Shown: positions 42,723 to 51,588, counted from the first letter of the stretch. The stretch: 64,000 bases of DNA from an uncultured Lachnospiraceae bacterium (GCA_947643615.1 CANRWO010000008.1:30178-94177), one strand, 5' to 3'. Notes: a model not told the origin generated them from the sequence alone. Numbers and translations: made by a program.

Positions 42723-42780
42723 TTGCAGTGTGACAATTCATTCTGCGCCATTTAGCTGAAAGTAATGCAGGCAGCGCTAC
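42723..42780. repeat. Dispersed repeat, decayed half copy
   Basis: TTGCAG then AATTCATTCTGCGCCATTTA and GCTGAAAG match the right half of the full element at 30243-30404 with scattered differences. It lies in the gap 42666-42907, which has no gene. Confidence 0.6.
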
Positions 42781-42783
42781 CGG

Positions 42784-42808
42784 ACAGGCTTGGTAAGCCT
42801 GTTTTTTT
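42784..42808 (+). terminator. Intrinsic terminator of the glycan cluster
   Basis: ACAGGCT (42784-42790) and AGCCTGT (42796-42802) with a five-base loop, followed by a run of Ts. Confidence 0.82.
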
Positions 42809-42907
42809 CTTTGGTCAGGTGCGGGCGGCAAAACCAAGGGAAAGCCCGGAGAGAGTACAAAAGATTCCGGGACGGCGGGAAGATGCGGTTTGGGCAGGAG
42901 GATCAAC

Positions 42908-43636
42908 ATGTTTTGTGTGGCAATATGCGATGACGATAAGGTTTTGCTTAAAAATCTATACCGGGAAGTAGAGCTTTGGGCGCAGGAAAGCCAGGTGGCC
43001 TGCAGGGTGGAGCCATTCGCCACGGGGGATGCATTTCTGTTTGCCTGGGAGGAAAGGAAGGATACGGATGTGCTACTCCTGGATATCGAGATGCCGGGCA
43101 TGGACGGGATAGAGTTGGCCAAGAGGGTGCGGCAGAGAGGGGACCGGCTGGGGATCATTTTCGTCACGGGAAATCCTGATTTTGCCCTGGAAGGATATGA
43201 ACTGGAGGCAGTGTCTTATCTTGTGAAGCCGGTGAAAAGGGACAGGCTCCGTTCCGCTCTGGACCGGGCCGCAAAACAGGCTGCCCCCAGGGAAGCGCTC
43301 CTGGTTGCCGTTTCCGCCGGCGAGGTGGAAAAGGTGTATGTTTCGGAGATTTGCTTTCTGGAAAGCAGGGATCATGAGACAGTCCTGCGGATGCGGGATG
43401 GGCGGAGCGTTGTTTGCAAGGAGACGCTGCGGCAGCTGGAGCAGGAACTGGGAGACAAGTCGGAGGCTTTTTTCAAGCTTCACCGGTCTTATATGATCAA
43501 TTTGGCATATGTGGAGAAAATAACAAAAAAGGACGTTCAGATGGAAGGCGGGATATGGATACCCATTGCCCGGGGAAAACGGGATGAATTGAACCGGACT
43601 TATATGAGTTATTTCCGCAGGCAGCTTGATTCCTGA
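42908..43636 (+). CDS. LytTR family response regulator (AgrA-like)
   Basis: A 242-residue transcription regulator. ATG 42908 has AGGAGG at ideal distance. The receiver domain has DDD at 8-10, phospho-acceptor Asp59 in LLDIEMPGMDG and the Lys in LVKPVKRDR. A LytTR DNA-binding domain occupies about 135-242, with KVYVSEICFLESRDHETVLR and FFKLHRSYMINLAYV. It is the likely partner of the GHKL kinase encoded next. Targets may include the ABC exporters that follow (inference). Confidence 0.93.
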   Translation: MFCVAICDDDKVLLKNLYREVELWAQESQVACRVEPFATGDAFLFAWEERKDTDVLLLDIEMPGMDGIELAKRVRQRGDRLGIIFVTGNPDFALEGYELEAVSYLVKPVKRDRLRSALDRAAKQAAPREALLVAVSAGEVEKVYVSEICFLESRDHETVLRMRDGRSVVCKETLRQLEQELGDKSEAFFKLHRSYMINLAYVEKITKKDVQMEGGIWIPIARGKRDELNRTYMSYFRRQLDS

Positions 43637-43659
43637 AGGATCATGCGCAACGTTAAAAT

Positions 43660-44943
43660 ATGCCTGGCAGGCTATGGAAAGGAATGTCTATCAATATGTT
43701 GCAGGCAGGAATCCAGGTGATATGGCTGGTGCTGTACCATTATTATATAGAGCAGATCAGTGAGCTGGAGAAGGGATATGCCAAAAGGGCCATAGTGTGG
43801 GCATTGACGCTTGGGGCGCTGGTGCCGGCAAATCTGCCCTTTCCCGGCTGGGATACCCCTTGGCTCCATATGGCAGGTTGGCTGGCGGTTGCGGCGGCCT
43901 TGTTTTTGTATGTGCTGTTTTACGATGCAAAATCCATAAGGCATCAATGGTGGAAGGTATTGCTGCCGGGAGGATTGGCGGCTGTGTGTTCCACGGCGGA
44001 GGGCCCGGTGGCGCCGGTTTTATGTTCCGGGGCGGTGGCGGTGTCTTTGTTGCTGCTGTTGGCTTATGAGAGAGGGCATCTGCGTGTGTGGAACGGCCTG
44101 CTGAACCTGGCTGTCTATGCCCTTCTCGGGATACTCTGCCTTATGGGGTATCCTGTGGAAGGCGAAATCCTCCGGCAGTCCCGGGACTCCGTTTTTATAT
44201 GGTTCCTGGGCGGAGATGTGGGGGCAGGCTTTCTGGCAGGGATTCTGGGGATGGAGCTGCTGCTGTTTTTTTCCCTGGAAGGCACGTTGTTTTCCTACCA
44301 GCGGGGGTTTGAGGCGCAGACAGAGCATTTTCAAAGGGATATCTTAAGCCGCCAATACGAAGAGATCCGGGATATCTATCTGAATATGCGCAGCTGGCGG
44401 CATGATTACCATAACCATCTGCAGGTGATGAAGGCACAGGCTGCAGCAGGGCAGATGGAGGAAATGAAACAATACCTGGATGCCTTGGAGGAGAGCCTGG
44501 ACGGAGTGGATACCTATGTAAAGTCAGGGAACCTGATGGCAGACGCCATTTTGAACAGCAAGCTGACTCTGGCGGTTCAAAGGGAAATAAAGGTAAGCTG
44601 CAAGGCCATCCTGCCGGAAACACTTTCGGTGGAGGATGTGGATCTGTGTGTGCTGTTAGGCAATCTGTTGGACAATGCCCTGGAGGCTTGTGAGAAGATC
44701 CCGGCGGAGCAGAGATTTCTAAGGGTATATATGGTGGCGGTGCGGTCACAGCTGTATATATCTATCCAGAACTCCGCAAAGGAAGAGCTGAATTTCAACG
44801 AGAGGCATTATATCTCCCAGAAACGGGGCAGCCATGGACTCGGCATGAAACGTGTTGAGGCCCTGACGGATAAGTATGAGGGTTATCTGGTACTGGCCAA
44901 TGAGCCGGGTATCTTCGCAGCGGAGCTCACTTTGCCGCTGTGA
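43660..44943 (+). CDS. GHKL-type membrane sensor histidine kinase
   Basis: Up to 427 residues; ATGs at 43684 and 43696 are alternative starts, with AAAGGA just before 43684. The first about 220 residues form six or seven membrane helices. The kinase core has the phospho-acceptor segment SWRHDYHNHLQV, the N-box LLGNLLDNALEAC, then QNSAKEEL and the G-box GSHGLGMKRV. This is the AgrC-like (HPK10) class, which senses peptides in known cases. No pheromone peptide gene was found nearby. It pairs with the LytTR regulator encoded 24 bases upstream. Confidence 0.9.
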   Translation: MPGRLWKGMSINMLQAGIQVIWLVLYHYYIEQISELEKGYAKRAIVWALTLGALVPANLPFPGWDTPWLHMAGWLAVAAALFLYVLFYDAKSIRHQWWKVLLPGGLAAVCSTAEGPVAPVLCSGAVAVSLLLLLAYERGHLRVWNGLLNLAVYALLGILCLMGYPVEGEILRQSRDSVFIWFLGGDVGAGFLAGILGMELLLFFSLEGTLFSYQRGFEAQTEHFQRDILSRQYEEIRDIYLNMRSWRHDYHNHLQVMKAQAAAGQMEEMKQYLDALEESLDGVDTYVKSGNLMADAILNSKLTLAVQREIKVSCKAILPETLSVEDVDLCVLLGNLLDNALEACEKIPAEQRFLRVYMVAVRSQLYISIQNSAKEELNFNERHYISQKRGSHGLGMKRVEALTDKYEGYLVLANEPGIFAAELTLPL

Positions 44944-45049
44944 GCCGCAAAAAAGGAAAATCGCCGCCTGCAGGGACCGCCCCGGCAGATGGGCCGGCAT
45001 GGGCATCCTGTGGGAACAGGTGCAACTGGCGTTAAAAATAAGACATTTC

Positions 45050-45083
45050 ACGCAGAAAATCCCCGGAAAGGGGATTTTTGCGT
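45050..45083 (+). terminator. Hairpin between the two-component system and ABC genes
   Basis: GCAGAAAATCCCC and GGGGATTTTTGCG (with flanking AC and T) pair around a five-base loop. The T-run is inside the right arm. It may separate expression of the kinase and exporters. Confidence 0.55.
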
Positions 45084-45160
45084 TAAAGTTCCGGTATCGG
45101 CAGGGGAAATAACGGCTGCCGAATCGAAAATGCAGATTGCGGAAAGGTGTGGTTGTCGTT

Positions 45161-47068
45161 ATGGGAAAAGACCTTGTGGGAAGGAGAGGGAAAGAAAGGG
45201 CAAAGAGAGGGGATGGAACGGGTCACCCGCCGGGAACCCATTCGCTCTGGGGTAATTACCGTATGGCCGTCCGATGGATGCGGGAACTGGAGGGCAGGGC
45301 ATATTTTTTCTTCCAGGGGGCAAATGTGGGGTTGTCAGTGATGCAGCCTTTTTTGGCAATGGCGCTGCCCGGTGCGGTGGTGTTTCTTCTGGGAAGCGGC
45401 TGGGACCCGGGGAGGATATTCCTTGCCCTGGCAGGGTACGTCTTTGCCTTGCAGGGAATGCAGGTGGCAAAAGGCTATCTGGAGGGCCTCTGTAATAAGA
45501 AGCGGCTGCTTTTGAGGATCAAAATGGGAGAGCAGCTATTCGGCGCTACCATGGATGCGGACTATCAGTCCTTTGAAAGCAAAACCGGACAGAAGAAACT
45601 AATGGATGCGGTCTGGAATATTTATTATGGCCCTGAAAAAGGGATTGAGGCCTTTTTAAAGGGATTTGGGAATTTTATGAAAAACCTGCTGGGGTTGATC
45701 CTGTATTCGGTGGTGATAGGCAGGCAGAGCTTGGGGATCCTGGCCTTGTCCCTGTTGATAGCCGGAGCGGCGGCAGCCATTCATGTTTATATGCATAAAC
45801 GGGCTTTGAAATATGATGAAAAATACGAGAAGGCATGGCAGGATTACAATGAGCTGGGCAAAGAGGTTTTGGCCTCCGCCCACGGAAAGGATATCCGCCT
45901 GTACCACATGTGGAACTGGTTTTCCAGAGAATTTGAAGCGTTGAAAGAGTCGTTTGTCCATTGGGGCCAAATGCATTGGAAATGTAACAGCAGGAATGGG
46001 GAGCTTGCGGAAAAATGCCTTGGGTTTGTGCGGGACATCCTGGTCTATGGCTATCTGATCTACCAGATGATGCAGGGCAATATGGAGCTTGGAGCGTTTC
46101 TGGTGTACATCGGAGTTGTGGCAGGATTCGGCAACTGGATGACTCCCATGCTGGAGGCATTGACCTCCATTTTGGAACACAGCAAATATGTGGGGGACTA
46201 TCGGGCCTTTCTGGAATATTCCCGGGAAGGGGCGGAAGGGGCCCGGCCGGGAGAGGAAGGCGCTCATGGCTGTAAGCCGGGCAGTGCCCATGAAATTCGT
46301 TTGGACCATGTCTCCTTCCGGTATGAAGGGAAGCAGGAAGACACCATACATGACCTGTCATTGACGATACTTCCCGGGGAGAAAGTTGCGTTGGTGGGGA
46401 TGAACGGCGCAGGGAAATCCACGTTGATCAAACTGATCTGCGGACTCTACCGCCCTACTTCCGGCAAGATTTATTTGGATGGGAAAGACGTTTCCGGTTT
46501 TTCCCCCAGGGAATATTTTAAAGAATTTGCAGTGGTATTCCAGGATGTGTTTGCCTATTCCTTCAGCCTGAGCGATAATGTGGCCTGCAGGGAGGAAGCC
46601 TCCGCTGTCCCGGAACGCTTGAGGGATAGCCTGGAGAAGGCCGGCCTGTGGGAGAAAGTGCAGTCTCTGGAGAAAAAGGAGCACACTTACATGAACAAAG
46701 ATATTGACCCTTCCGGTGTGGCGCTGTCCGGCGGGGAACTGCAGAAGCTTATGCTGGCAAGGGCCCTGTACAAGGATGCACCGGTGCTGATATTGGACGA
46801 ACCTACTGCCGCCCTGGACCCTATTGCAGAGAGCAGCCTTTATGAGAAATATTATGAGATGACGAAGGAAAAGACCAGCATTTTTATCTCCCACAGGCTC
46901 AGCTCCACCAAATTTTGTGACCGTATCCTGTTTATGGAAGGCGGGAGGATCACGGAAGAAGGTACCCACCGGGGACTGATGGAGAGACAGGGTGCGTACG
47001 AGAATATGTTCCGGACACAGGCACAATATTATAATGACAATCCGTCAATTGCCGCAGGTGGCAATTGA
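45161..47068 (+). CDS. ABC exporter half-transporter A
   Basis: ATG 45161 is chosen, with GGAAAGG upstream; TTG 45137 and ATG 45263 are possible, and the last would place the start right before the first helix. The N-terminal half has about six membrane segments and the ATPase has Walker A GMNGAGKST, signature LSGGELQKL, Walker B ILDEPTAALD and switch His in SHRLSS. An acidic Gly-rich linker (EGARPGEEGAH) precedes the ATPase. It is followed 19 bases later by a second similar gene, so they probably form a heterodimer. Exported substrate is unknown. Confidence 0.9.
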   Translation: MGKDLVGRRGKERAKRGDGTGHPPGTHSLWGNYRMAVRWMRELEGRAYFFFQGANVGLSVMQPFLAMALPGAVVFLLGSGWDPGRIFLALAGYVFALQGMQVAKGYLEGLCNKKRLLLRIKMGEQLFGATMDADYQSFESKTGQKKLMDAVWNIYYGPEKGIEAFLKGFGNFMKNLLGLILYSVVIGRQSLGILALSLLIAGAAAAIHVYMHKRALKYDEKYEKAWQDYNELGKEVLASAHGKDIRLYHMWNWFSREFEALKESFVHWGQMHWKCNSRNGELAEKCLGFVRDILVYGYLIYQMMQGNMELGAFLVYIGVVAGFGNWMTPMLEALTSILEHSKYVGDYRAFLEYSREGAEGARPGEEGAHGCKPGSAHEIRLDHVSFRYEGKQEDTIHDLSLTILPGEKVALVGMNGAGKSTLIKLICGLYRPTSGKIYLDGKDVSGFSPREYFKEFAVVFQDVFAYSFSLSDNVACREEASAVPERLRDSLEKAGLWEKVQSLEKKEHTYMNKDIDPSGVALSGGELQKLMLARALYKDAPVLILDEPTAALDPIAESSLYEKYYEMTKEKTSIFISHRLSSTKFCDRILFMEGGRITEEGTHRGLMERQGAYENMFRTQAQYYNDNPSIAAGGN

Positions 47069-47087
47069 AGCGGGAAAGGAAATCGAT

Positions 47088-48950
47088 ATGGAACGGATCA
47101 GGGTTAAAATAAAAGATATCATTGGTGTCCACAGGACAGGGTTTGAGCTGCTGAAGATTGCCCATAAAATGGATTCTTCGGTGATCCCTTTGCAGATCTT
47201 ACATGTGCTTGTCCAAACCGCAAGCTTCTACCTGGGGTTGCTTTTTACCGCAGAGCTGATAGACAACCTGCTGGAAGGAAATTTTTCCGTGGCATTTTTA
47301 TACGGGGGACTGGTGGTGGCGGGGACGCTGTGTTTTGGCATGGCAGGGATCCTGTTGGCCGGATCCGGCAAAAGGTCTTACAACCGGCTGATGATCGGTT
47401 TTTACATTATGACACGGGAAAAGGCAATCGCCCTTGATTACGAGACTATGGAGCAGCCGGATGTGGTGAAAAAGATTGCCCGTTCCGAACGAACGGCGAA
47501 GATGCATGGCAGCCTGCAAAGTATAGTGACGGTTTACAGGAACATATTGGAAAGCCTGTTTACCATAGCAACGTCAGTGGGGTTGACGGCAGCGTTATGC
47601 TTTGCAGCGCCCGAGACGGATAACCGTGTCCTTGCCGTTGCTGCCCGGCCGGCAGTATCCGCTGCCATTGTGGCGGCCTTTTCCTGTACGGCGTTTGGGG
47701 TATATGCAAAAGTGAACAAACGGTTTGTTGAGAAGAACAACCGAATTTTCCAGAGCCATACGGATGTGGAAATGAAGCTCGGTTACATGCTCACGCATAT
47801 ACTGCGGGATTATAAAGCGGGAAAGGTGATCCGCATTTATGATATGAAGGAGATGCTTTTGGGCAATTTCAGGAAATTTAACACCCAGTCGGCGGAATTT
47901 TTCGAAAGATGGAATGACGCCGGCAATCAAGGGACGCTTTTCCGGAATACGGTCAACGGCCTGTATGTGGTCTGTATCTATCTGTTTGTGGCAGTAAAGG
48001 CATTGGCAGGGGCAATCACCATAGGCGCTTTTACCCAGTACGCAGGCGCCCTGACAAAATTGGCGAAGGGGTTCCAGGACTTTGTGGAAAACAGCGCCGA
48101 GCTCAAAAAGAAATGCATTTATATGTCGGATTTCCTGGACTTCCTGAATACGGAGAGCAGCCATGTGAAGGGGAGTATCCCAGTGGAAAAGCGATTGGAC
48201 GGGGAATATGAGATAGAGTTCAAGGACGTGAGCTTTTGCTATCCGGGCAGCGGGGAAATGGTTTTGAAGCATGTCAACTGCAAGCTCACCATGAAGAACA
48301 AGCTGGCCCTGGTGGGAAAGAACGGCGCAGGCAAGACCACCTTTATCAAGCTGCTGTGCCGTCTGTACGAACCTACGGAGGGGAGCATCACCCTGAACGG
48401 CGTGGATATCCGGAAATACAAAGAAGAGGAATACAGGGAGCTGTTCAGCGTGGTATTCCAGGATTTCAAGCTATTTGGCTTCCCGGTGTGGTGCAATCTG
48501 GCGGCAGGATATGAGAGGGACGATAAAAAGCTCTGGGACAGCCTGGAACGGGCAGGCGCGGCGGAATTTGTCAGGGGGTTGCCGTCAGGTGCGGACACGG
48601 TGCTGTATAAGAGCAAAGAAGGGGGCGTGGACATCAGTGGGGGCGAGGCGCAGAAGCTGGCGCTGGCAAGGGCATTATACAAGGATGCGCCTTTTGTGGT
48701 GCTGGATGAGCCTACCGCGGCCCTGGACCCCATCAGCGAGGCCCAGGTTTATGCAGGCTTTAATGAAATGGTGAAGGAGAAGACCAGCATTTATATTTCC
48801 CACAGGATGAGCAGCTGCCGGTTCTGTGACGACATCATTGTCTTTGACAACGGGCAGATCATTGAGCGGGGGAGCCATGAGAGATTGCTGTCAATCCGGG
48901 GGCAATATGCGCAGATGTGGGATGCCCAGGCCCAATATTATGTGGAGTGA
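47088..48950 (+). CDS. ABC exporter half-transporter B
   Basis: ATG 47088 follows GGGAAAGGAAA and gives 620 residues. It has six membrane segments and an ATPase with Walker A GKNGAGKTT, signature ISGGEAQKL, Walker B VLDEPTAALD and His in SHRMSS. The last two-thirds resemble exporter A closely, which indicates an ancient duplication. With A it should form a heterodimeric exporter controlled by the upstream two-component system (inference). Both ATPase sites look intact, so neither subunit appears degenerate. Confidence 0.92.
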   Translation: MERIRVKIKDIIGVHRTGFELLKIAHKMDSSVIPLQILHVLVQTASFYLGLLFTAELIDNLLEGNFSVAFLYGGLVVAGTLCFGMAGILLAGSGKRSYNRLMIGFYIMTREKAIALDYETMEQPDVVKKIARSERTAKMHGSLQSIVTVYRNILESLFTIATSVGLTAALCFAAPETDNRVLAVAARPAVSAAIVAAFSCTAFGVYAKVNKRFVEKNNRIFQSHTDVEMKLGYMLTHILRDYKAGKVIRIYDMKEMLLGNFRKFNTQSAEFFERWNDAGNQGTLFRNTVNGLYVVCIYLFVAVKALAGAITIGAFTQYAGALTKLAKGFQDFVENSAELKKKCIYMSDFLDFLNTESSHVKGSIPVEKRLDGEYEIEFKDVSFCYPGSGEMVLKHVNCKLTMKNKLALVGKNGAGKTTFIKLLCRLYEPTEGSITLNGVDIRKYKEEEYRELFSVVFQDFKLFGFPVWCNLAAGYERDDKKLWDSLERAGAAEFVRGLPSGADTVLYKSKEGGVDISGGEAQKLALARALYKDAPFVVLDEPTAALDPISEAQVYAGFNEMVKEKTSIYISHRMSSCRFCDDIIVFDNGQIIERGSHERLLSIRGQYAQMWDAQAQYYVE

Positions 48951-48968
48951 TCCTTTTTGCAGTTTGTG

Positions 48969-48997
48969 TTGCTTTTATCGGGAAACTGTGATAATAT
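48969..48997 (+). promoter_or_regulatory. Sigma-A-type promoter for the MarR gene
   Basis: TTGCTT (48969-48974), 17 bases, TAATAT (48992-48997), beginning about 18 bases after the exporter gene ends. Confidence 0.6.
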
Positions 48998-49005
48998 TAC
49001 AATTG

Positions 49006-49032
49006 TTCTATATAGAAATGTTCCAATTGGAA
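49006..49032 (+). promoter_or_regulatory. Two adjacent 12-bp palindromes, likely MarR operators
   Basis: TTCTATATAGAA (49006-49017) and TTCCAATTGGAA (49021-49032) are perfect palindromes separated by three bases, between the -10 and the start of the MarR-type gene. Position is ideal for autorepression. Confidence 0.6.
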
Positions 49033-49044
49033 TGAGGTGAATGC

Positions 49045-49485
49045 TTGGAAACAAGGGGCGGATTTTATATCTCGCAGATTAAGCAGCTTCAAGACAGGAT
49101 CTTTGAAAGGCTATTGCTGGAAAATGGCATTGAAATAAGCGGTGGGCAGGGAAGGATTTTATTTGTCTTGTGGAAAACGGATCATCTGACAATCAGCCAA
49201 ATAAGTGAGAAAACTTCGCTGGCTAAGAATACGGTTTCGGTTGTAATTGACGGCATGGTAAATAAGGGGATCGTGGAAAGGGAAATAAATCCCGAAAACC
49301 GCCGCCAGTCCATTGTATCCCTTACGGAATACGCCAAGTCTTTACAGGCAAAATACGAAGCGGTATCTCAGCAGATGAATGCGCTGTTTTACCATGGTTT
49401 TTCAGAAAAGGAGCAGGAACAGTTTGAACAGTATCTTGCCCGTATACTGGAAACTTTGACGGAAATTCTGCGTACATACAGATAA
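49045..49485 (+). CDS. MarR family transcriptional regulator
   Basis: A 146-residue winged-helix regulator that starts with TTG at 49045, eight bases after GAGGTG. LLENGIEISGGQGRILFVLWK leads to the recognition helix region TISQISEKTSLAKNTVSVVIDGM and the wing NRRQSIVSLTEYA. Such proteins repress small operons and release DNA on binding small molecules. It is followed 22 bases later by an oxidase-type gene, presumably a regulated partner. Tandem palindromes upstream suggest autoregulation. Confidence 0.9.
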   Translation: METRGGFYISQIKQLQDRIFERLLLENGIEISGGQGRILFVLWKTDHLTISQISEKTSLAKNTVSVVIDGMVNKGIVEREINPENRRQSIVSLTEYAKSLQAKYEAVSQQMNALFYHGFSEKEQEQFEQYLARILETLTEILRTYR

Positions 49486-49507
49486 TTTGAAAACGGAGGG
49501 ACTTTCA

Positions 49508-49936
49508 ATGAAGAGCAGAGAACATATTATCGAGTTTATCAGGAAACAAAAGACAGCTTTTGTGGGTTCTGTGGATGAAGACGGTTTCCCGAATATAAAG
49601 GCGATGTTTGTGCCACGCAAAATAGACGGAAACAGCTTTTATTTTTCCACCAATACGTCTTCCATGCGCACACAGCAGTATATGGAGGAGCCAAAGGCAA
49701 GTATCTATTTTTATAACAGAGGGCGATTCAAATATGAGGGGATTATGCTGACGGGTTTCATGGAAGTATTGCAGGACGACGATATAAAGCGGGAAATCTG
49801 GCAACCGGGGGATACTATATATTATAAACAGGGGGTAACCGACCCTGACTATTGCGTGTTGAAATTTACAGCCGTAAAGGGCAGGCACTATTGTGACCTG
49901 AAAACAGAAAGCTTCCGGATGGAAAAATTAGAGTAG
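49508..49936 (+). CDS. Pyridoxamine 5'-phosphate oxidase family protein
   Basis: A 142-residue flavin-binding split-barrel protein; ATG 49508 has GGAGGG upstream. KTAFVGSVDEDGFPNIKAMF and FYFSTNTSSMRTQQY then PKASIYFYNRG are typical of small general-stress FMN-binding proteins of this superfamily, rather than true PdxH. The C terminus ends in HYCDLKTESF. It is co-transcribed with the MarR gene and followed by a terminator. Confidence 0.9.
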   Translation: MKSREHIIEFIRKQKTAFVGSVDEDGFPNIKAMFVPRKIDGNSFYFSTNTSSMRTQQYMEEPKASIYFYNRGRFKYEGIMLTGFMEVLQDDDIKREIWQPGDTIYYKQGVTDPDYCVLKFTAVKGRHYCDLKTESFRMEKLE

Positions 49937-49938
49937 CG

Positions 49939-49967
49939 GAAAAGGAAGGGGTGCACCCTTCCTTTTC
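49939..49967 (+). terminator. Terminator-like hairpin after the oxidase gene
   Basis: GAAAAGGAAGGG (49939-49950) and CCCTTCCTTTTC (49956-49967) are perfect complements with a five-base loop, right after the stop codon. Confidence 0.75.
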
Positions 49968-50115
49968 AATAGCATTTCTGCTGATATCCAATATTGTTCC
50001 TGCAATGTCCTGTCTATGCGAATCGTCATTGTTACAGCTAAATATACTATTTGTAATTTGCGAATCAGAGTAAATATAATTTACAAATTTTGGAAGAGCA
50101 ATTTTTTCCTGATTA

Positions 50116-50124
50116 TGGTATAAT
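50116..50124 (+). promoter_or_regulatory. Extended -10 promoter for the small membrane protein
   Basis: TG at 50116-50117, one base, then a perfect TATAAT (50119-50124). No good -35. Downstream there is a palindrome TGTCATA/TATGACA (50185-50191 with 50197-50203) in the 5' leader. 49968-50115 holds only AT-rich sequence with a weak inverted repeat (GTAAATATAATTTAC). Confidence 0.5.
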
Positions 50125-50259
50125 GTTGACACAGGGAACTATTGTATCAATTTCTGGACCTAAGTAATACAGTCAGTGCACCGGTGTCATAATGAATATG
50201 ACAGAATGGTTTGGGACTGAAATACTTTTATATACTTCTATATTGGGAGACATAATTTT

Positions 50260-50430
50260 ATGGACAACTTAACGGCTTTGATGGCAACAACTATGGCACT
50301 CTTTTTTATTATCTGGTGGATCGAGATCTTTATAGGGAAATGGCTGAGCCGCAAGAACGGCAGGTGTCCGCAGATGGGGGGGTGCCGGGATGCACAATGC
50401 AAGTGGCGGTATTGGTGCAGAAAACGGTAG
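50260..50430 (+). CDS. Small membrane protein with Cys-rich tail
   Basis: A 56-codon frame starting ATG 50260, with GGGAG eleven bases upstream and an extended -10 promoter before it, ending TAG 50428-50430. It has one hydrophobic helix (ALFFIIWWIEIFIG, about residues 13-26) and a basic tail with four Cys (CPQMGGCRDAQCKWRYWC). It is followed by a terminator. It looks like a genuine small gene: promoter, binding site, helix and terminator all fit. The tail could bind metal or form disulfides. I do not recognise a family. Confidence 0.6.
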   Translation: MDNLTALMATTMALFFIIWWIEIFIGKWLSRKNGRCPQMGGCRDAQCKWRYWCRKR

Positions 50431-50547
50431 CAATTTGAGTCAGAGCCGGGGATTGCCTTGGCTTCAGTGGGAAATTTGAGATCTCCCACGTGTGTCATTG
50501 CAGTAAACAGCTCTGGCGTGAGGGAATAGTGTACATAATGTATATGA

Positions 50548-50574
50548 AAAAAGCGGGCAAAAAACCCGCTTTTT
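50548..50574 (+). terminator. Intrinsic terminator after the small membrane protein
   Basis: AAAAAGCGGG (50548-50557) and CCCGCTTTTT (50565-50574) form a perfect stem. The stretch 50431-50782 otherwise has no gene that I can support. Confidence 0.85.
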
Positions 50575-50782
50575 GGTCTTTCCCAACTTTGCAACATTGT
50601 TGATGCCTGCAGTCCTAACTCAAGCATGGCGTCTTTTGTTTGTGCGCCTTGCGGCTAAAACATTTTGTCCCTTTGTATGGTTGTTTGAAATCCAGTGTTT
50701 TTGCAGTTCTATTTTAGTTCTATTTTATAGAGGAACAAACATACTCGGTTAAAAAAATGGGGAAACTCAAATCCCGAAAAGA

Positions 50783-50811
50783 TTGAAAAATGCATTAGTT
50801 TATGGTAGTAT
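50783..50811 (+). promoter_or_regulatory. Sigma-A-type promoter for pyrE
   Basis: TTGAAA (50783-50788), 17 bases, TAGTAT (50806-50811), about 45 bases before pyrE. An 11-bp direct repeat (GTTCTATTTTA twice) lies further upstream near 50707-50728. Confidence 0.6.
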
Positions 50812-50864
50812 GATTAGAGTATGGGTAGGGAATTCGCAGATTACAGAAGGGTATGGTGACCGGA

Positions 50865-51539
50865 ATGGAACAGTACAAGCAGGAGTTTATTGAGTTTATG
50901 GTAGACAGCCAGGTGTTGAAATTTGGCGAGTTTACCTTAAAGAGCGGGAGGAAGTCCCCCTTTTTCATGAATGCGGGGGCCTATGTAACCGGCGCGCAGC
51001 TTTGCAGGCTGGGCGAGTATTATGCAAAAGCGATCCATGAGAACTTCGGGGACGACTTTGATGTGCTGTTTGGCCCTGCCTATAAGGGGATTCCCCTGAG
51101 CGTGGCCACTGTGATTGCCTACAGCAACCTGTACGGCAAAGAGATCCGTTACTGCTCAAACCGCAAGGAAGCCAAAGACCACGGCGATGTAGGGATCCTT
51201 CTCGGAAGTAAGCTCAACGACGGCGACAGGGTCGTTATCATTGAGGATGTGACTACCTCCGGTAAATCCATTGAAGAGACCTTCCCCATTATCCAGGCCC
51301 AGGGGAAAGTGGAGGTCAAAGGCCTGATGGTTTCCTTAAACCGTATGGAGAAGGGCCTTGGCGGTAAGGTCAGCGCGCTGGCGGAGATCAGGGAGAAATA
51401 TGGCTTCGAGGCACGCGCCATTGTGACGATGCAGGAAGTGACGGAATATTTATACAACAGACCCTATAAAGGGCAGCTGTACATTGACGATAAATTAAAG
51501 GCGGCGTTAGATGAATACTATGAAGTATATGGTGCATGA
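50865..51539 (+). CDS. pyrE: Orotate phosphoribosyltransferase
   Basis: PyrE adds ribose-5-phosphate from PRPP to orotate in pyrimidine synthesis. ATG 50865 gives 224 residues; ATG 50853 would add four. LKFGEFTLKSGRKSPFFMNAG is the orotate-side segment, GPAYKGIPLSV and YCSNRKEAKDHG follow, and the PRPP motif VVIIEDVTTSGKSIEE is intact. It stands alone with its own promoter rather than with other pyr genes. A small membrane protein gene follows. Confidence 0.96.
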   Translation: MEQYKQEFIEFMVDSQVLKFGEFTLKSGRKSPFFMNAGAYVTGAQLCRLGEYYAKAIHENFGDDFDVLFGPAYKGIPLSVATVIAYSNLYGKEIRYCSNRKEAKDHGDVGILLGSKLNDGDRVVIIEDVTTSGKSIEETFPIIQAQGKVEVKGLMVSLNRMEKGLGGKVSALAEIREKYGFEARAIVTMQEVTEYLYNRPYKGQLYIDDKLKAALDEYYEVYGA

Positions 51540-51588
51540 TGAGAGAGACATCCTGTTGGCAGGAGAAAAGCGTGAAGGGAGCAGAACC

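Noticed and set aside
44989..45255. Possible small peptide gene between the kinase and the exporters
   Set aside because: It crosses a hairpin, overlaps the exporter start and shows no leader or double-Gly motif.
45656..46351. Long minus-strand frames opposite the exporter gene
   Set aside because: Shadows of the ABC transporter; His/Pro-rich with no domain.
50238..50627. 129-codon minus-strand frame
   Set aside because: Crosses the terminator and opposes the more convincing small plus-strand gene; composition is not protein-like.
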